64,000 bases of DNA, from positions 104,237 through 168,236 of the forward strand of contig NZ_CANMIO010000010.1 of the NCBI RefSeq assembly GCF_947497935.1, in the 5' to 3' direction. Positions 51,619 to 60,740 of the stretch are shown here, in pieces. This DNA comes from an uncultured Shewanella sp. GTDB taxonomy: Bacteria > Pseudomonadota > Gammaproteobacteria > Enterobacterales > Shewanellaceae. The translations under genes and the position numbers were made by a program. Every line of letters begins with the position of its first letter. The stretch's first letter is position 1. The notes under the pieces were generated by a model that saw nothing but the letters and a program-made list of their open reading frames with translations, was not told where the DNA came from and ran no database searches.

Positions 51619-53397
51619 ATGACAACCACCCTACCTAAATCAGTGGCGACAAAAGTGCAATACAAGTTAAAACTTGCCCATATCAATGACACTCACTCAC
51701 ATTTCGATGCAAACCGAATTCAGTTTACGATTTGTGAGCGACAAAAAGAACTTACGCTTTATAGCCACACTGGCGGTTACGCCCGTATCGCTTACCAGCT
51801 CAAACAAGCAAAATTTGCAGCCCAAGACAATCAACAGAGTTTTCTATTTTTGCACGGCGGCGACAGCTTTCAAGGCACCCTCTACTACAATGAGTTTAAA
51901 GGTAAAGCCAACTCAGACCTGCTGAATATGCTCCAGCCTGACGCCATGGTATTAGGCAATCATGAGATCGATGCGGGTAACGAGCCAGTACTCGACTTTC
52001 TTAACGATATTCGCTTCCCATTGCTAGCTGGCAACATGGATCTGAGCCAAGAGTGCCAACAAAAACCAGCAGGTCTTGCAAGGCACCCACGGTTACTCGA
52101 TTTTGACTCGCTCACGCAAACAGCTAAAGTGCTGTTAAAGCCGCTGCAAGATAAGCAAGTGGCAATTATTGGTATCACTTTAGATCAAATGAAAGAGATT
52201 GCCCGCCCCGATGAGGATACTCATTTTGTTAGCGCAATTGATACCACGCGCCGCACGGTTGCGCAGCTAAAGGCTCAGGGCATCGACCACATTATCGTGC
52301 TAAGCCATCTTGGGCTGGATCAAGATAAGATCTTAGCCAGTGAAGTCGATGGAATTAGCCTGATTGTTGGTGGTCACTCACATACCCTGCAGGGCGACTT
52401 CAGCGAGCTTGGCTTATCTAATATGCCCTATGGTGAGCGTATTAACGATACCGCTATATTGCATGCAGGGAAGTATGCTGAAACCTTAGGTATGGCCGAC
52501 ATCATTTTTGATGATAAAGGTAAAGTATTAAGCCTGACTGGTGGCAATTACTTCATGTTAGATCAGCAATTTATTCTGCAAGCTTCCGACGATGTTAGCC
52601 CTCAGGACTATATCAACGTTCGCCAAAAACTGCAGTCTCATCCACTTATCTTATGGGATGATGAAGATAGCCAAGTACAGACAAGGATCCAGCAAAAATA
52701 TCGCCCTAGTCTAGATGCGTTAAATAATAAAATCTTAGGCTTTGTCCCCAAAAGTTTGGTTCATACACGCCTACCTAGCAAAGCCCTGCCCCACGGCAGC
52801 GAAATTGCGCCTTGGGTCAGCCGCAGCATGTATCAGGAAACCCGAGAGCTGGGGATTGAGGTTGACTTCGCACTACATAATGCCGGCGGCGTTCGTCAGT
52901 CACTCGATAAAGGCGATGTGAGTTTAGCGGAGATCTTAGGCCGCATTTTACCTTTCGATATCCCATTAGTGACGTATGAGATCCAGGGGCAATATCTGTT
53001 TCAGATGCTAGAGTCTGCAATCAATGCCGCGACCAATAACAGTGTGATAGGTACTGGTGCAGGCAGCTTCCCTTACACCTATGGCTTGAAATACTTTTAT
53101 GATGGCAAGCAAGCTTTGGGACAACGCATCATCAAGCTTGAAATTCTCAGCCTTGTAGAGGGTGAAAACCAGTGGCGAGAAGTCGATGCGAACGCTCACT
53201 ATAAAGGTGTCTCATCATCTTATACCGCTTCAGGTAAGGAAGGTTACCACCCGATATTGAAGGCGAATTGGCAAAAAGATATTGAAGATTTAAGTCTACC
53301 CGAGGCGTTCATTCGCTTTATCAGTAAGGCTCAGAGCTTAGATGAAGTGATCGAACCGCAGGTTCATTACACCAGCCATAATCTCGTGCCACTGTAA
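51619..53397 (+). CDS. UshA-family metallophosphatase/5'-nucleotidase without signal peptide
   Basis: 592 residues from ATG 51619, chosen because AGAGGAATAAG lies directly upstream; 15 more in-frame codons before it have no ribosome site. Metallophosphoesterase domain with HINDTHSHFD (His21, Asp24, His26), GGDSFQGT, GNHEID and GGHSHT, then the C-terminal 5'-nucleotidase domain (HNAGGVRQSLDKGDVSLAEI). UshA relatives are periplasmic, but this one has no Sec or Tat signal, lipobox or GPI-like tail in either version of the N-terminus. It may act in the cytoplasm or leave by another route. Monocistronic. Confidence 0.85.
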   Translation: MTTTLPKSVATKVQYKLKLAHINDTHSHFDANRIQFTICERQKELTLYSHTGGYARIAYQLKQAKFAAQDNQQSFLFLHGGDSFQGTLYYNEFKGKANSDLLNMLQPDAMVLGNHEIDAGNEPVLDFLNDIRFPLLAGNMDLSQECQQKPAGLARHPRLLDFDSLTQTAKVLLKPLQDKQVAIIGITLDQMKEIARPDEDTHFVSAIDTTRRTVAQLKAQGIDHIIVLSHLGLDQDKILASEVDGISLIVGGHSHTLQGDFSELGLSNMPYGERINDTAILHAGKYAETLGMADIIFDDKGKVLSLTGGNYFMLDQQFILQASDDVSPQDYINVRQKLQSHPLILWDDEDSQVQTRIQQKYRPSLDALNNKILGFVPKSLVHTRLPSKALPHGSEIAPWVSRSMYQETRELGIEVDFALHNAGGVRQSLDKGDVSLAEILGRILPFDIPLVTYEIQGQYLFQMLESAINAATNNSVIGTGAGSFPYTYGLKYFYDGKQALGQRIIKLEILSLVEGENQWREVDANAHYKGVSSSYTASGKEGYHPILKANWQKDIEDLSLPEAFIRFISKAQSLDEVIEPQVHYTSHNLVPL

Positions 53398-53470
53398 TTA
53401 TGTACTCTCTAAGTGGGCAAGAGTCGACCTTTGGCCTTGCCCCAACAACTCCGTAAATCGTTTTAGGCTA

Positions 53471-53736
53471 ATACCAATTGCATTAGTAATTTAATCAATT
53501 CAGAAGCGCTCAAGCTTTTCAATTCAAGGCGCATGGACGACAGAATGGTTATTCCCTTGTGAGACCATGCAAAGCAGAAGTGGAATGCTTGAGTGCTTCC
53601 CTCTGGGTGGGTTTCAAAGCACTGCATACTGCGCCAGAAACTCTCGATATAGAATGACTATTAGCTTCAAGTTCCCTGCTTGCCTTCAGTGCTTTGAATT
53701 CCCACTGAATGAACAGATTATTAATGCAATTGGTAT
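53471..53736. mobile_element. MITE-like inverted-repeat element, 266 bp
   Basis: Terminal inverted repeats ATACCAATTGCATTA (53471-53485) and its complement (53722-53736), extended by four more matching bases after one mismatch. The ends share ATACCAAT with the element at 18876. No transposase. Its right end lies inside the acetyltransferase gene and supplies that gene's last codons. Confidence 0.65.
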
Positions 53737-54272
53737 AATTGCTTAACCATGCTGAAGTTCACCAACACTTGATTGCCTTTATTGTGGCTGTTTTGTTTGA
53801 TAGTTTGAAAACCAAACCGCTCCAACACCGGCTTAGCTAAATAAGAGGCCTGTACCGTTAACTGCTTAATCCCAAGTATGAGCGCCTTTCTTTCAAGTTC
53901 ACGATATAACGCCTTAGCCACTCCCACGCCCACGAACTCAGGGTGAGTAAACAAACAATCGACCTCTGCATGGGCCAAAGAGCCCGCAATCGCCTGTTCA
54001 ATATCGATATTACTATCGCCTTTAAAATCGCAAGGTTTCTTGAGATTGATAAAACCAATAATTTGTTGGTTTGCTTCAGCGACCCAAGTTAACGTCCCAG
54101 ATAAACGCTCAAGCCAAACCTCATCGCTACGCAAGTTTGGTGACCAAGCAGCTCGTTCTTGTTGACTATAATGAGAAACAGCTCCCTGGTTAACGCTCAA
54201 GTGGAACACCAGAGCGAGCTCAGTGACATCTCCCGTCACAAATGGTCTGACTATAAATACTGGCTGTTTCAT
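53721..54272 (-). CDS. GNAT N-acetyltransferase, first of a pair
   Basis: 183 residues with the GNAT core (FIVRPFVTGDVTELALVFH, VDCLFTHPEFVGVGVAKALYREL with a degenerate acetyl-CoA loop). The protein ends KQLYQLH, which is encoded by the right terminal repeat of the neighbouring inverted-repeat element, so the original C-terminus was probably changed. It is about 35% alike by eye to the next gene (ERAAWSP/ERSAWSF and SGTLTWVAEANQQI/SKSQTWLVVDEK). Substrate unknown. Confidence 0.8.
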   Translation of the reverse strand: MKQPVFIVRPFVTGDVTELALVFHLSVNQGAVSHYSQQERAAWSPNLRSDEVWLERLSGTLTWVAEANQQIIGFINLKKPCDFKGDSNIDIEQAIAGSLAHAEVDCLFTHPEFVGVGVAKALYRELERKALILGIKQLTVQASYLAKPVLERFGFQTIKQNSHNKGNQVLVNFSMVKQLYQLH

Positions 54273-54336
54273 ACCATAAATCCTTTTAAATCCAGCTATA
54301 AGCAGGCTAGCTTACGAGAAAGTGAACCTTTATAGG

Positions 54337-54846
54337 CTAAATTAATGTCTTCAGCATGTAGTAGCCCATAATGACCACAGCACGTTTCTCTTGGTAGCTG
54401 CGGTGTCTAATCTTAAAGCCTACTGACTCGAACAGCGGTCTTGACACTTTAGAGGCATCGACAGATAGCTCATCAAACTTATGCTGCCTCGCCCATTGTT
54501 CTAACGCTGCATATAACTGCCTAGCAATGCCGCGTCCTTGGTAATCAGGATGAACATATAAACTATCTATATAGCCACGGCTCTCAAATTGAGTCTCAAG
54601 ATTGACAAAGCCACAGCAAAAAGCCTTACCAGAAGCTAGACGCTTCTCATCCACAACCAGCCAAGTTTGAGATTTTGATAATCGCTTATGCCAGTGATAG
54701 GCAGATCTTGGCGCAAAGGACCAAGCCGACCTTTCTTCTTCGCAATAAATTTCATCACTTATGCCACGAATAGCAATATGCGCCAGTATAGAGACTTCTG
54801 CGGCATAACATTTTTGATATGGAATAAGTTTCAACATATTGTTCAT
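54337..54846 (-). CDS. GNAT N-acetyltransferase, second of a pair
   Basis: 169 residues with a classical acetyl-CoA loop HPDYQGRGIARQLY at about 113-126 and the later ALEQWARQHKFDELSVDAS. It is a paralogue of the preceding gene, probably by local duplication. Same strand, 64 bp apart, so possibly one transcript. Substrate unknown. Confidence 0.85.
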   Translation of the reverse strand: MNNMLKLIPYQKCYAAEVSILAHIAIRGISDEIYCEEERSAWSFAPRSAYHWHKRLSKSQTWLVVDEKRLASGKAFCCGFVNLETQFESRGYIDSLYVHPDYQGRGIARQLYAALEQWARQHKFDELSVDASKVSRPLFESVGFKIRHRSYQEKRAVVIMGYYMLKTLI

Positions 54847-54911
54847 GGACTATTAAGATTGGGTTAATTAGATTATCGAGTCATATTTTGCGGCAGTTCG
54901 CCCCAAAAGAA

Positions 54912-54938
54912 AATGGCGTAGACTCAGTCTACGCCATT
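54912..54938 (-). terminator. Terminator of the NrfJ-like gene
   Basis: AATGGCGTAGAC-TCA-GTCTACGCCATT, a perfect 12-bp stem. On the minus strand it is followed by TTCTTTTGGGG, about 70 bases after the gene. Confidence 0.75.
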
Positions 54939-55009
54939 CACATATGTTGTTAAGTGAATAATGTACCTCAACGCTCAGGCTATTAACCTAAAGCGATAGA
55001 GGTTAATCA

Positions 55010-55312
55010 TTACTTCTTGTCGATACGACCAACAAATAGCAGCTCATCGAAAGTACGATTTAATGTTTTGCTGCTGAAATCGCTCATCCACATTTGCTCT
55101 TGAACGACAACAGTATCGCCTTTCTTGACTTCAATCTGTGGACCTGCTGCCCAAAAAGTCTTGTCAGCTTCTTTGATCTGAACGTAGGTATAACCGCCGC
55201 CATTCATGGTATCCATGACAGTACCTTCGTGCATAACACCCTGTGCCCATGCGCTTGAGATACCGAGTGCTAGAGTTGCTGCTGCAGCCAATTTCACTAA
55301 TTTAGCTATCAT
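55010..55312 (-). CDS. NrfJ-like periplasmic protein
   Basis: 100 residues with a signal peptide (AWAQ cleavage near 23). The mature domain follows the NrfJ pattern: GGGYTYVQIKEADKTFWAAGP, then KKGDTVVV, MWMSDFSSKTLNRTFDELLFVG. NrfJ-related proteins occur with cytochrome c nitrite reductases and elsewhere; a role is not established, and no nrf gene is near. The fold is probably a small OB-type barrel. Confidence 0.8.
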   Translation of the reverse strand: MIAKLVKLAAAATLALGISSAWAQGVMHEGTVMDTMNGGGYTYVQIKEADKTFWAAGPQIEVKKGDTVVVQEQMWMSDFSSKTLNRTFDELLFVGRIDKK

Positions 55313-55518
55313 CGGAAATTTCCTTAAAATAAGTTATCAATTCACAAGTATTAAAACATGCAATAGGTGATAAATCTCTAATTAGTCACAAGTATAAGCC
55401 GCTAATCTCCAACAATTAGATCCAACTCTCATAACCAGATATTTTAACTCCTACCACGGAACTTTCTTAATTACAGCAGATTAATTACTCAAATAGACTA
55501 ATACCAATCTAAAGTCAC

Positions 55519-55746
55519 TTAAGAACGCTTAGCTTCATCTAATATGGGCTGCAGCATACCTTCAAGACCATTTAGCTTTACCTCATACATTAACGCTAAT
55601 TGCTGACCAAGCTTTCCTTCGGGGAAGCCTTTTGAGTGAAACCAAACTAAGTAAGGTTCAGGCAGTTCGAGTAAGCGTCTTCCAGCATATTTACCAAAAG
55701 GCATCTTTTGAGTAATGGCTTCAAGTAGAAGTTTTTCATCCATCAC
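55519..55746 (-). CDS. DUF3820 family small protein
   Basis: 75 residues with the family core MPFGKYAGRRLLELPEPYLVWF near 15-36. GTG at 55744-55746 (GAGG 7 bases upstream) is followed directly by ATG; either may start. The function is unknown; related domains occur next to exonucleases as putative nucleic-acid contacts. A lone ATACCAAT, the terminal word of the inverted-repeat elements, lies at 55501, just past the stop. Confidence 0.82.
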   Translation of the reverse strand: MMDEKLLLEAITQKMPFGKYAGRRLLELPEPYLVWFHSKGFPEGKLGQQLALMYEVKLNGLEGMLQPILDEAKRS

Positions 55747-56098
55747 AGACTAACCTCATTATTATTAAGATGTTTATCTAATAAAATTATTCTAGTGATA
55801 CATTCTATCAAGTTCTCATAGAAATACCGCACTTTTGCTCGCGTTAGCAACAACGTTAACTCAACAAACAAGGGATCATATGTAAACCATATATATTAAT
55901 TACAAATAATCAGAGCGCTTGATATATCTTATTGAAATAAGTAAGCATGCTGGTAAGCAACTCAAACAGTAAAGCTAGCCATTATTTATGCAGCCAAGAA
56001 GATTGGTTATGGCCTCACAAAAGCTAAACGCCTAATTAACCTAACAAATCACTCACAATCGCAACACTTTTAACCTGGCGCCAAAAAAACCACTCTAA

Positions 56099-56166
56099 TG
56101 ACGGAAACGTCAAAAAAACAACGACAGTCATTTTTAATAAAACCGTCAAAAATCATACAGTTGACG
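56099..56166. promoter_or_regulatory. CGTCA/TGACG motif cluster upstream of parA-like gene
   Basis: A perfect inverted repeat TGACG-GAAA-CGTCA (56099-56112), then CGTCAAAAA again at 56144 and TTGACG at 56161. The word CGTCA/TGACG occurs four times within 70 bp, 160-225 bp before the ATPase gene. Candidate operator or centromere-like site for the ribbon-helix-helix partner. The rest of the gap 55747-56323 shows nothing I can name. Confidence 0.45.
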
Positions 56167-56323
56167 AGGGAGGTGTATCGACCTAGATTAAGCTTACAGT
56201 GACAGGAAGATATGAGTAGATGCCGTTGTTAACAAATCCCATATCAATAAGTACGCAAACTGTTACTTACCTTCATTCATATAATAAGAAAAATAAATTC
56301 ACCGCGTACAAGAGGAAAACAAT

Positions 56324-57067
56324 ATGATCATACTCGTCGGTGGCGAAAAAGGTGGTAGTGGTAAAAGTTGCCTAGCCCAAAATGTCGCTGTATTTCTAAC
56401 AGCAGAATGCCAAGCCTCAGTTATTATGGTTGATTGCGATCCCCAACGTACAACGTCAGATTGGATCCATGCCCGCAATAATAATTCCGATTTACCCAGC
56501 ATTAATTGTGTGCAGCTTTACGGAAAAATCCGTAATGATCTCCTTAGTTTGGAACAACACTATGACTATGTAATCGTCGATTGTGGTGGTCAAGATAACT
56601 TAGCACTACGCGCAACAATGTCGGTCGCCTCACACGTGCTAATGCCCCTGCGTCCTAAGCGTCGAGATTTGAAAACAGTCAGCCATATGGATGATATTGT
56701 CGCAACGTGTATGATGATAAACCCTAAAATGCGTGCCACCTTTGTTATTACCCAATGCCCAAGCCTCCCCAACCAAGCCAACCGTATTTTTGAAGCTAAA
56801 GAAGTTTGTAAGACATACGACATCAATGTGTTAGATGCGATTACCTATAGCCGAAACATCTACGATGACAGCGAAGAATCAGGCCTGTCAGTACTCGAGA
56901 TTGAACCAAAAGGAAAAGCCGCTGGGGAGATAAGAGGCATTGCTTGTGAAATGTTGCAAGTAAAGAATGCCACTGAAATTCGCAATCGCCTTGCTGAAAA
57001 ACAGATGAACAAGATGAGAGGTAATTATGGGTCTGGCAGATCTCAAGAAAAACTCTACGCCGTCTAG
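56324..57067 (+). CDS. ParA/MinD-superfamily partition-type ATPase
   Basis: 247 residues, short form without N-terminal HTH (type Ib, ParF-like). The deviant Walker A is at 9-15 (KGGSGKS, with signature Lys9 and Lys14), Walker A' DCDPQRTTSDW, and Walker B-like YVIVDCGGQD. Such ATPases position plasmids, chromosome sites or protein cargo on the nucleoid. GAGG is 8 bases before the ATG. It overlaps the next gene by 41 bp. No replication or mobility gene is close, so it is either a chromosomal orphan system or a relict of a plasmid. Confidence 0.85.
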   Translation: MIILVGGEKGGSGKSCLAQNVAVFLTAECQASVIMVDCDPQRTTSDWIHARNNNSDLPSINCVQLYGKIRNDLLSLEQHYDYVIVDCGGQDNLALRATMSVASHVLMPLRPKRRDLKTVSHMDDIVATCMMINPKMRATFVITQCPSLPNQANRIFEAKEVCKTYDINVLDAITYSRNIYDDSEESGLSVLEIEPKGKAAGEIRGIACEMLQVKNATEIRNRLAEKQMNKMRGNYGSGRSQEKLYAV

Positions 57068-57470
57068 TTCTACCCATAGGCAGATCCAAACCAGCCAGCT
57101 AGCACTCGATGATCTTATTGATGATTTCATTAACGATGCGAGTCGCTATGCTTCGGGCCAAGAAGTACTCGCGACTAAACAACATAAAGTCATTGAGTTA
57201 GAGCGACAGAAAGTTCGGTTTCAGCCTGAATATAGAAGCAACTTACTAAGCGGCAAACAAAGCGAAACAGTATTAACCGTGAAAAAAGGAAATTGCCCAG
57301 TCAGAAAGGCAACCTTTACCTTAACTGAATCTGCGATTGCTCACTTAGCGACATTAGCCGATGACTGCGATATAGCAAAATCCAAGTTAATTCGTTTCTT
57401 GATTGAGCATCACTTTAATTTAAGCCCAGAACAAAGAAAACAAAAGGAACAAAGTATAATCGTTGAATAA
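57027..57470 (+). CDS. Ribbon-helix-helix-type partner of the ParA ATPase
   Basis: 147 residues. A polar, probably disordered N-terminus (NSTPSSSTHRQIQTSQ), a basic middle, and a C-terminal ribbon-helix-helix-like unit (RKATFTLTESAIAHLATLADDCDIAKSKLIRFLIEHHF, in two parts: beta strand near 95-100, then two helices). It overlaps the ATPase gene and has its own GAGG 5 bases before the ATG. By analogy with ParF-ParG it would bind upstream DNA and stimulate the ATPase. The assignment is from layout and local pattern. Confidence 0.65.
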   Translation: MGLADLKKNSTPSSSTHRQIQTSQLALDDLIDDFINDASRYASGQEVLATKQHKVIELERQKVRFQPEYRSNLLSGKQSETVLTVKKGNCPVRKATFTLTESAIAHLATLADDCDIAKSKLIRFLIEHHFNLSPEQRKQKEQSIIVE

Positions 57471-57481
57471 CCCTTCCCTTA

Positions 57482-57529
57482 GCTGGCAGTAAACCGACTG
57501 TTTTGAAGTACTGCGCTGCCAGCGCTTTT
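57482..57529 (+). terminator. Terminator of the ParA/RHH pair
   Basis: GCTGGCAG (57482-57489) pairs with CTGCCAGC (57516-57523), with an internal loop of 26 bases, then GCTTTTTT. It starts 12 bases after the stop. Confidence 0.7.
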
Positions 57530-57708
57530 TTATTACAGCTCTCGACTCCCCCTGCACTCCCATCTCTTACTCTCTATTTAGTATTCACGACAGGCCGTAC
57601 TGCCGAATACTTGATTTTAAGGACAAACGACTCAAATAACCTCAATGGTTGAATCTTGCCCACGGCGTCCCTATATCATGATTAACGCAAATAAACTTTA
57701 GGCAAGCT

Positions 57709-58533
57709 ATGTTAGCGATTTTTCTAATACTCCTTATTAGCGGTAGTGCGATTGCATGGATTGCCACTGCGTCATGGCGTGCTCGTCGTCGACGTAAATT
57801 AATTCGTCAGCAGCCTTTCCCCCATGAATGGCGAGAGATCTTAAAGCGTCGTATTCCTTTCTTTAGGACATTACCAGCCGATTTACAGCTACAGCTAAAG
57901 AAGCACATTCAAGTATTTATCGCAGAAAAATACTTTGTCGGCTGTGATGGTTTAAAAATTAACGACGAAATTCGTGTCACAGTGGCCGCTCAAGCCTGTT
58001 TGTTATTACTCAATAGGACGACCGACTTTTATCCCAGGTTAAAAGAAATCCTGATTTATCCATCGGTATTTGTTGTCCAAAGTCAGCAGCATCATGGTGC
58101 AGGAGTAATGTCTGAGCAGCGAAGAGTCCTATCCGGTGAATCATGGCAACATGGCCGAGTGGTATTGTCTTGGCAAACGACTAAGCACGACGCAGCAGTA
58201 CCCGATGATGGTAATAATGTCGTTATCCATGAGTTTGCCCACCAGTTAGATCAAGAAGATGGCAATGCAAACGGAGCGCCGATCCTCAAACATAGTAAAG
58301 ATTACGCTTCCTGGTCTGAAGTATTAATGCAGGAATATCAAACGCTGGTAAGAGCGAGTCAATACGGTGAACATTCACTATTTAACTATTATGGCGCAAC
58401 TAACCCAGCGGAATTTTTTGCCGTTGTAAGTGAAGTTTTTTTCGAGCAGCCCCATGAATTTATCGCATTGCACCCCGCACTTTATCGGGAGCTAAGCGCT
58501 TTTTACCAGCTGGATCCAGTGAATTGGCATTAA
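57709..58533 (+). CDS. mtfA: MtfA zinc-dependent peptidase
   Basis: 274 residues. An N-terminal hydrophobic helix (2-22), then the MtfA domain with HEFAH at 174-178 and, later, NPAEFFAVVSEVFFEQP that supplies the third ligand. E. coli MtfA binds the repressor Mlc and so affects glucose PTS expression. The E. coli protein lacks the membrane helix; here it may be membrane-attached. Monocistronic by spacing. Confidence 0.9.
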   Translation: MLAIFLILLISGSAIAWIATASWRARRRRKLIRQQPFPHEWREILKRRIPFFRTLPADLQLQLKKHIQVFIAEKYFVGCDGLKINDEIRVTVAAQACLLLLNRTTDFYPRLKEILIYPSVFVVQSQQHHGAGVMSEQRRVLSGESWQHGRVVLSWQTTKHDAAVPDDGNNVVIHEFAHQLDQEDGNANGAPILKHSKDYASWSEVLMQEYQTLVRASQYGEHSLFNYYGATNPAEFFAVVSEVFFEQPHEFIALHPALYRELSAFYQLDPVNWH

Positions 58534-58593
58534 TGTGTTAACGACTATAGAATTGATAATCCAAACATAATCACAACAATAACTGGATGCGGC

Positions 58594-59079
58594 ATGTTAA
58601 AACTAATTTCTCCAAAAGTATGGGGCTACTCCCTACTGTTGCTCATTTCTTACTCGTCGAGTCTCTTGGCAGAAGAAACATTGAACGAGGATACTCAACA
58701 AGCCGCTATGGTTTTGGATGCTTTAAACCAATACTCTTCGACTGCGGATTGGGATAACTACTTTGCCCTCTATGAGGATAAAGGCATTTTTATCGGTACC
58801 GATGTCAATGAACATTGGGATAAGGCCGAGTTTGAACAATATGCCAGGCCAACAAAAGGCTGGCGTTACGATTTGATGAGTAGAAAGATGACGCAGCACG
58901 GTGATGTGATCTGGTTTGACGAGATCTTATCTAGCCCTTCTTATGGCGTGAGCCGTGGGACTGGTACCTTAATCAAAACCGACCAAGGCTGGAAAATAGC
59001 TCAGTATCACCTGAGCTTTCCAATCCCTAACGCTATAGCAAAATCGATTACCATGCAGATAAAAGCTGCCGAAAAGTAA
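58594..59079 (+). CDS. Secreted SnoaL/NTF2-like protein
   Basis: 161 residues with a signal peptide (cut after LLAEE or LLA near 26), then an NTF2-like cone fold of the SnoaL type (VLDALNQYSSTADWDNYFALYEDKGIFIG, GTGTLIKTDQGWKIAQYHLSF). The family includes ketosteroid-isomerase relatives and many proteins without known ligand. It follows mtfA by 60 bp and could share its transcript. Confidence 0.78.
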   Translation: MLKLISPKVWGYSLLLLISYSSSLLAEETLNEDTQQAAMVLDALNQYSSTADWDNYFALYEDKGIFIGTDVNEHWDKAEFEQYARPTKGWRYDLMSRKMTQHGDVIWFDEILSSPSYGVSRGTGTLIKTDQGWKIAQYHLSFPIPNAIAKSITMQIKAAEK

Positions 59080-59264
59080 CGCCCCAACTCATGGAGGCAA
59101 AAACTAAACATGATAATGAATAAAAAATAAACAACGATGAAGCGCCATGATAAGTTATGGTGTTTCAATTGAATATTCAGCCCCCCAGTCCCTAAAGAAG
59201 AGGTGATTCAGTACTGAAAATAAAAAGTGCTTTTAGTCAATTAACGAATTAGTGACTTAACCCA

Positions 59265-60740
59265 CTATTTTGTTGAGGTAGTGAAACAGACATTGGCCAT
59301 ATCAACCAAATGGCTAAAGCTAGTAAAATCCCCTTCGGATAAACGCCTTCCTGAACTTTCTCTATCGGCATAGACCACGCCTATCGCAGTTTTATCCATA
59401 ATAAGTGGGGCTATCATAAAGCCTGTTGCAGACGTGATAGCTTTAATGTCATCGTCCATAAATAAACGCCACTTAGATGAGCGAGGGTTATCAATAAACA
59501 GTCCCTTCTTCAGCGAAATGCAATCTTGAAAGACGCTTTTTGTACTGTTTAATGAAATATTAAACGACGCTTTCATTTGCTCGATACCTTCCCCATGAAC
59601 AATCCTAGGGAGCAATAACTTTCGACTCGGAGACATTAACAATACGCAGCAACGATCGACACCAACACCGGTTAAGATCCCCTTTAATGTAATGGAGAGT
59701 ACCTGATTAAAGTCTTGTTTATTTAATGCGCATTGGGTGAGCAGCCGTAAACACTGCAACTGACTATTAACATCGCTAACATTAATAACAGGGGCAGGCT
59801 GACTCTCAGCTATGTCCTCTTGAAGGTATTTAGGCTCAGGTAAATGCTCCACTAAAATTCTTGCGCCATAGGCATCTGCCATGGTTTTTGTCGCTTTATG
59901 GCAGCGAATGATCCGCCCCTTTAGCTCGTCAACTTCTAGCCCTAACATACCTGCAGTCTGCTGTAGCCGTTTCGACAGCTCCGCCATGTTAGGAGAGTGC
60001 TGACACAATATCTCACTAAGCTTATTTGCCAGAAAAATACTGCGGATCTCGGGGGTACGTTCATCTGGTTGGCTCAATGACTTTATCAGTAAATGACCTA
60101 AGCCCCAGCTCCTTGCAAGTCCGAGCGATAACTGTTCAAACGTAGTACCAAGTACCTCTCGAACCACTTGATTCATCTCTTGCGACGAATCACAGTGATT
60201 TAGCTTATTATCAAGCACCAAGGTTTCGGCGCAGCCTGTGCTCCAAAAAGCGCTTTCTCCTAAGTGATACAGTAAAGAAGCAATAAAGACCTCTTCTTGC
60301 AACTCTTCATCGTGGTCCTTGAGTAACATTTTCGTTAGCATTGCAGCTTGAAATGCTTGTGCCATCAACTTGAGCATTCTGTTGTAAACGCCTTCAGAGA
60401 GTCCTTCTGCTTCAAGTAAACTGCTGAGTAATTTAGCCGTGATACAAATATTCTTTATGGTATCAAAACCAAGCACCACAGCTGCACGGCTTACCGTAGT
60501 GACTTGGCTAATGCCTTTACTGTAAGTCACGCTATTTGCGACTCGCAAAATTCTGGAGGTCAGTGCATTATCATGCATAACACTCTGACCCAGAATTGAT
60601 AAAGAAGAAACGTCGTCCTTTGCAAGCTTTTCGAGGGTTTTCACTGTAGAGCAAAGAGCTGGCATCTCTTGGTCACTGATACGATTAGTCCAGTATTCGA
60701 CGCCCCTATATCGACTCTTTTCTATATTACTTGCTTTCAA
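59265..60740 (-). CDS. HDOD-GAF signalling protein
   Basis: 491 residues. HDOD domain at about 20-285 (MPALCSTVKTLEKLAKDDVSSLSILGQSVMHD, RILRVANS, SLLYHLGESAFW), a linker, and a GAF-like domain at about 330-490 (GVDRCCVLLMSP, TGFMIAPLIMDKTAIGVVYAD). HDOD proteins act in bacterial signalling and motility; the ligand of GAF is unknown. It starts with TTG at 60738-60740; GAG lies close upstream, and the first Met at 27 would remove part of the domain. Confidence 0.85.
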   Translation of the reverse strand: MKASNIEKSRYRGVEYWTNRISDQEMPALCSTVKTLEKLAKDDVSSLSILGQSVMHDNALTSRILRVANSVTYSKGISQVTTVSRAAVVLGFDTIKNICITAKLLSSLLEAEGLSEGVYNRMLKLMAQAFQAAMLTKMLLKDHDEELQEEVFIASLLYHLGESAFWSTGCAETLVLDNKLNHCDSSQEMNQVVREVLGTTFEQLSLGLARSWGLGHLLIKSLSQPDERTPEIRSIFLANKLSEILCQHSPNMAELSKRLQQTAGMLGLEVDELKGRIIRCHKATKTMADAYGARILVEHLPEPKYLQEDIAESQPAPVINVSDVNSQLQCLRLLTQCALNKQDFNQVLSITLKGILTGVGVDRCCVLLMSPSRKLLLPRIVHGEGIEQMKASFNISLNSTKSVFQDCISLKKGLFIDNPRSSKWRLFMDDDIKAITSATGFMIAPLIMDKTAIGVVYADRESSGRRLSEGDFTSFSHLVDMANVCFTTSTK

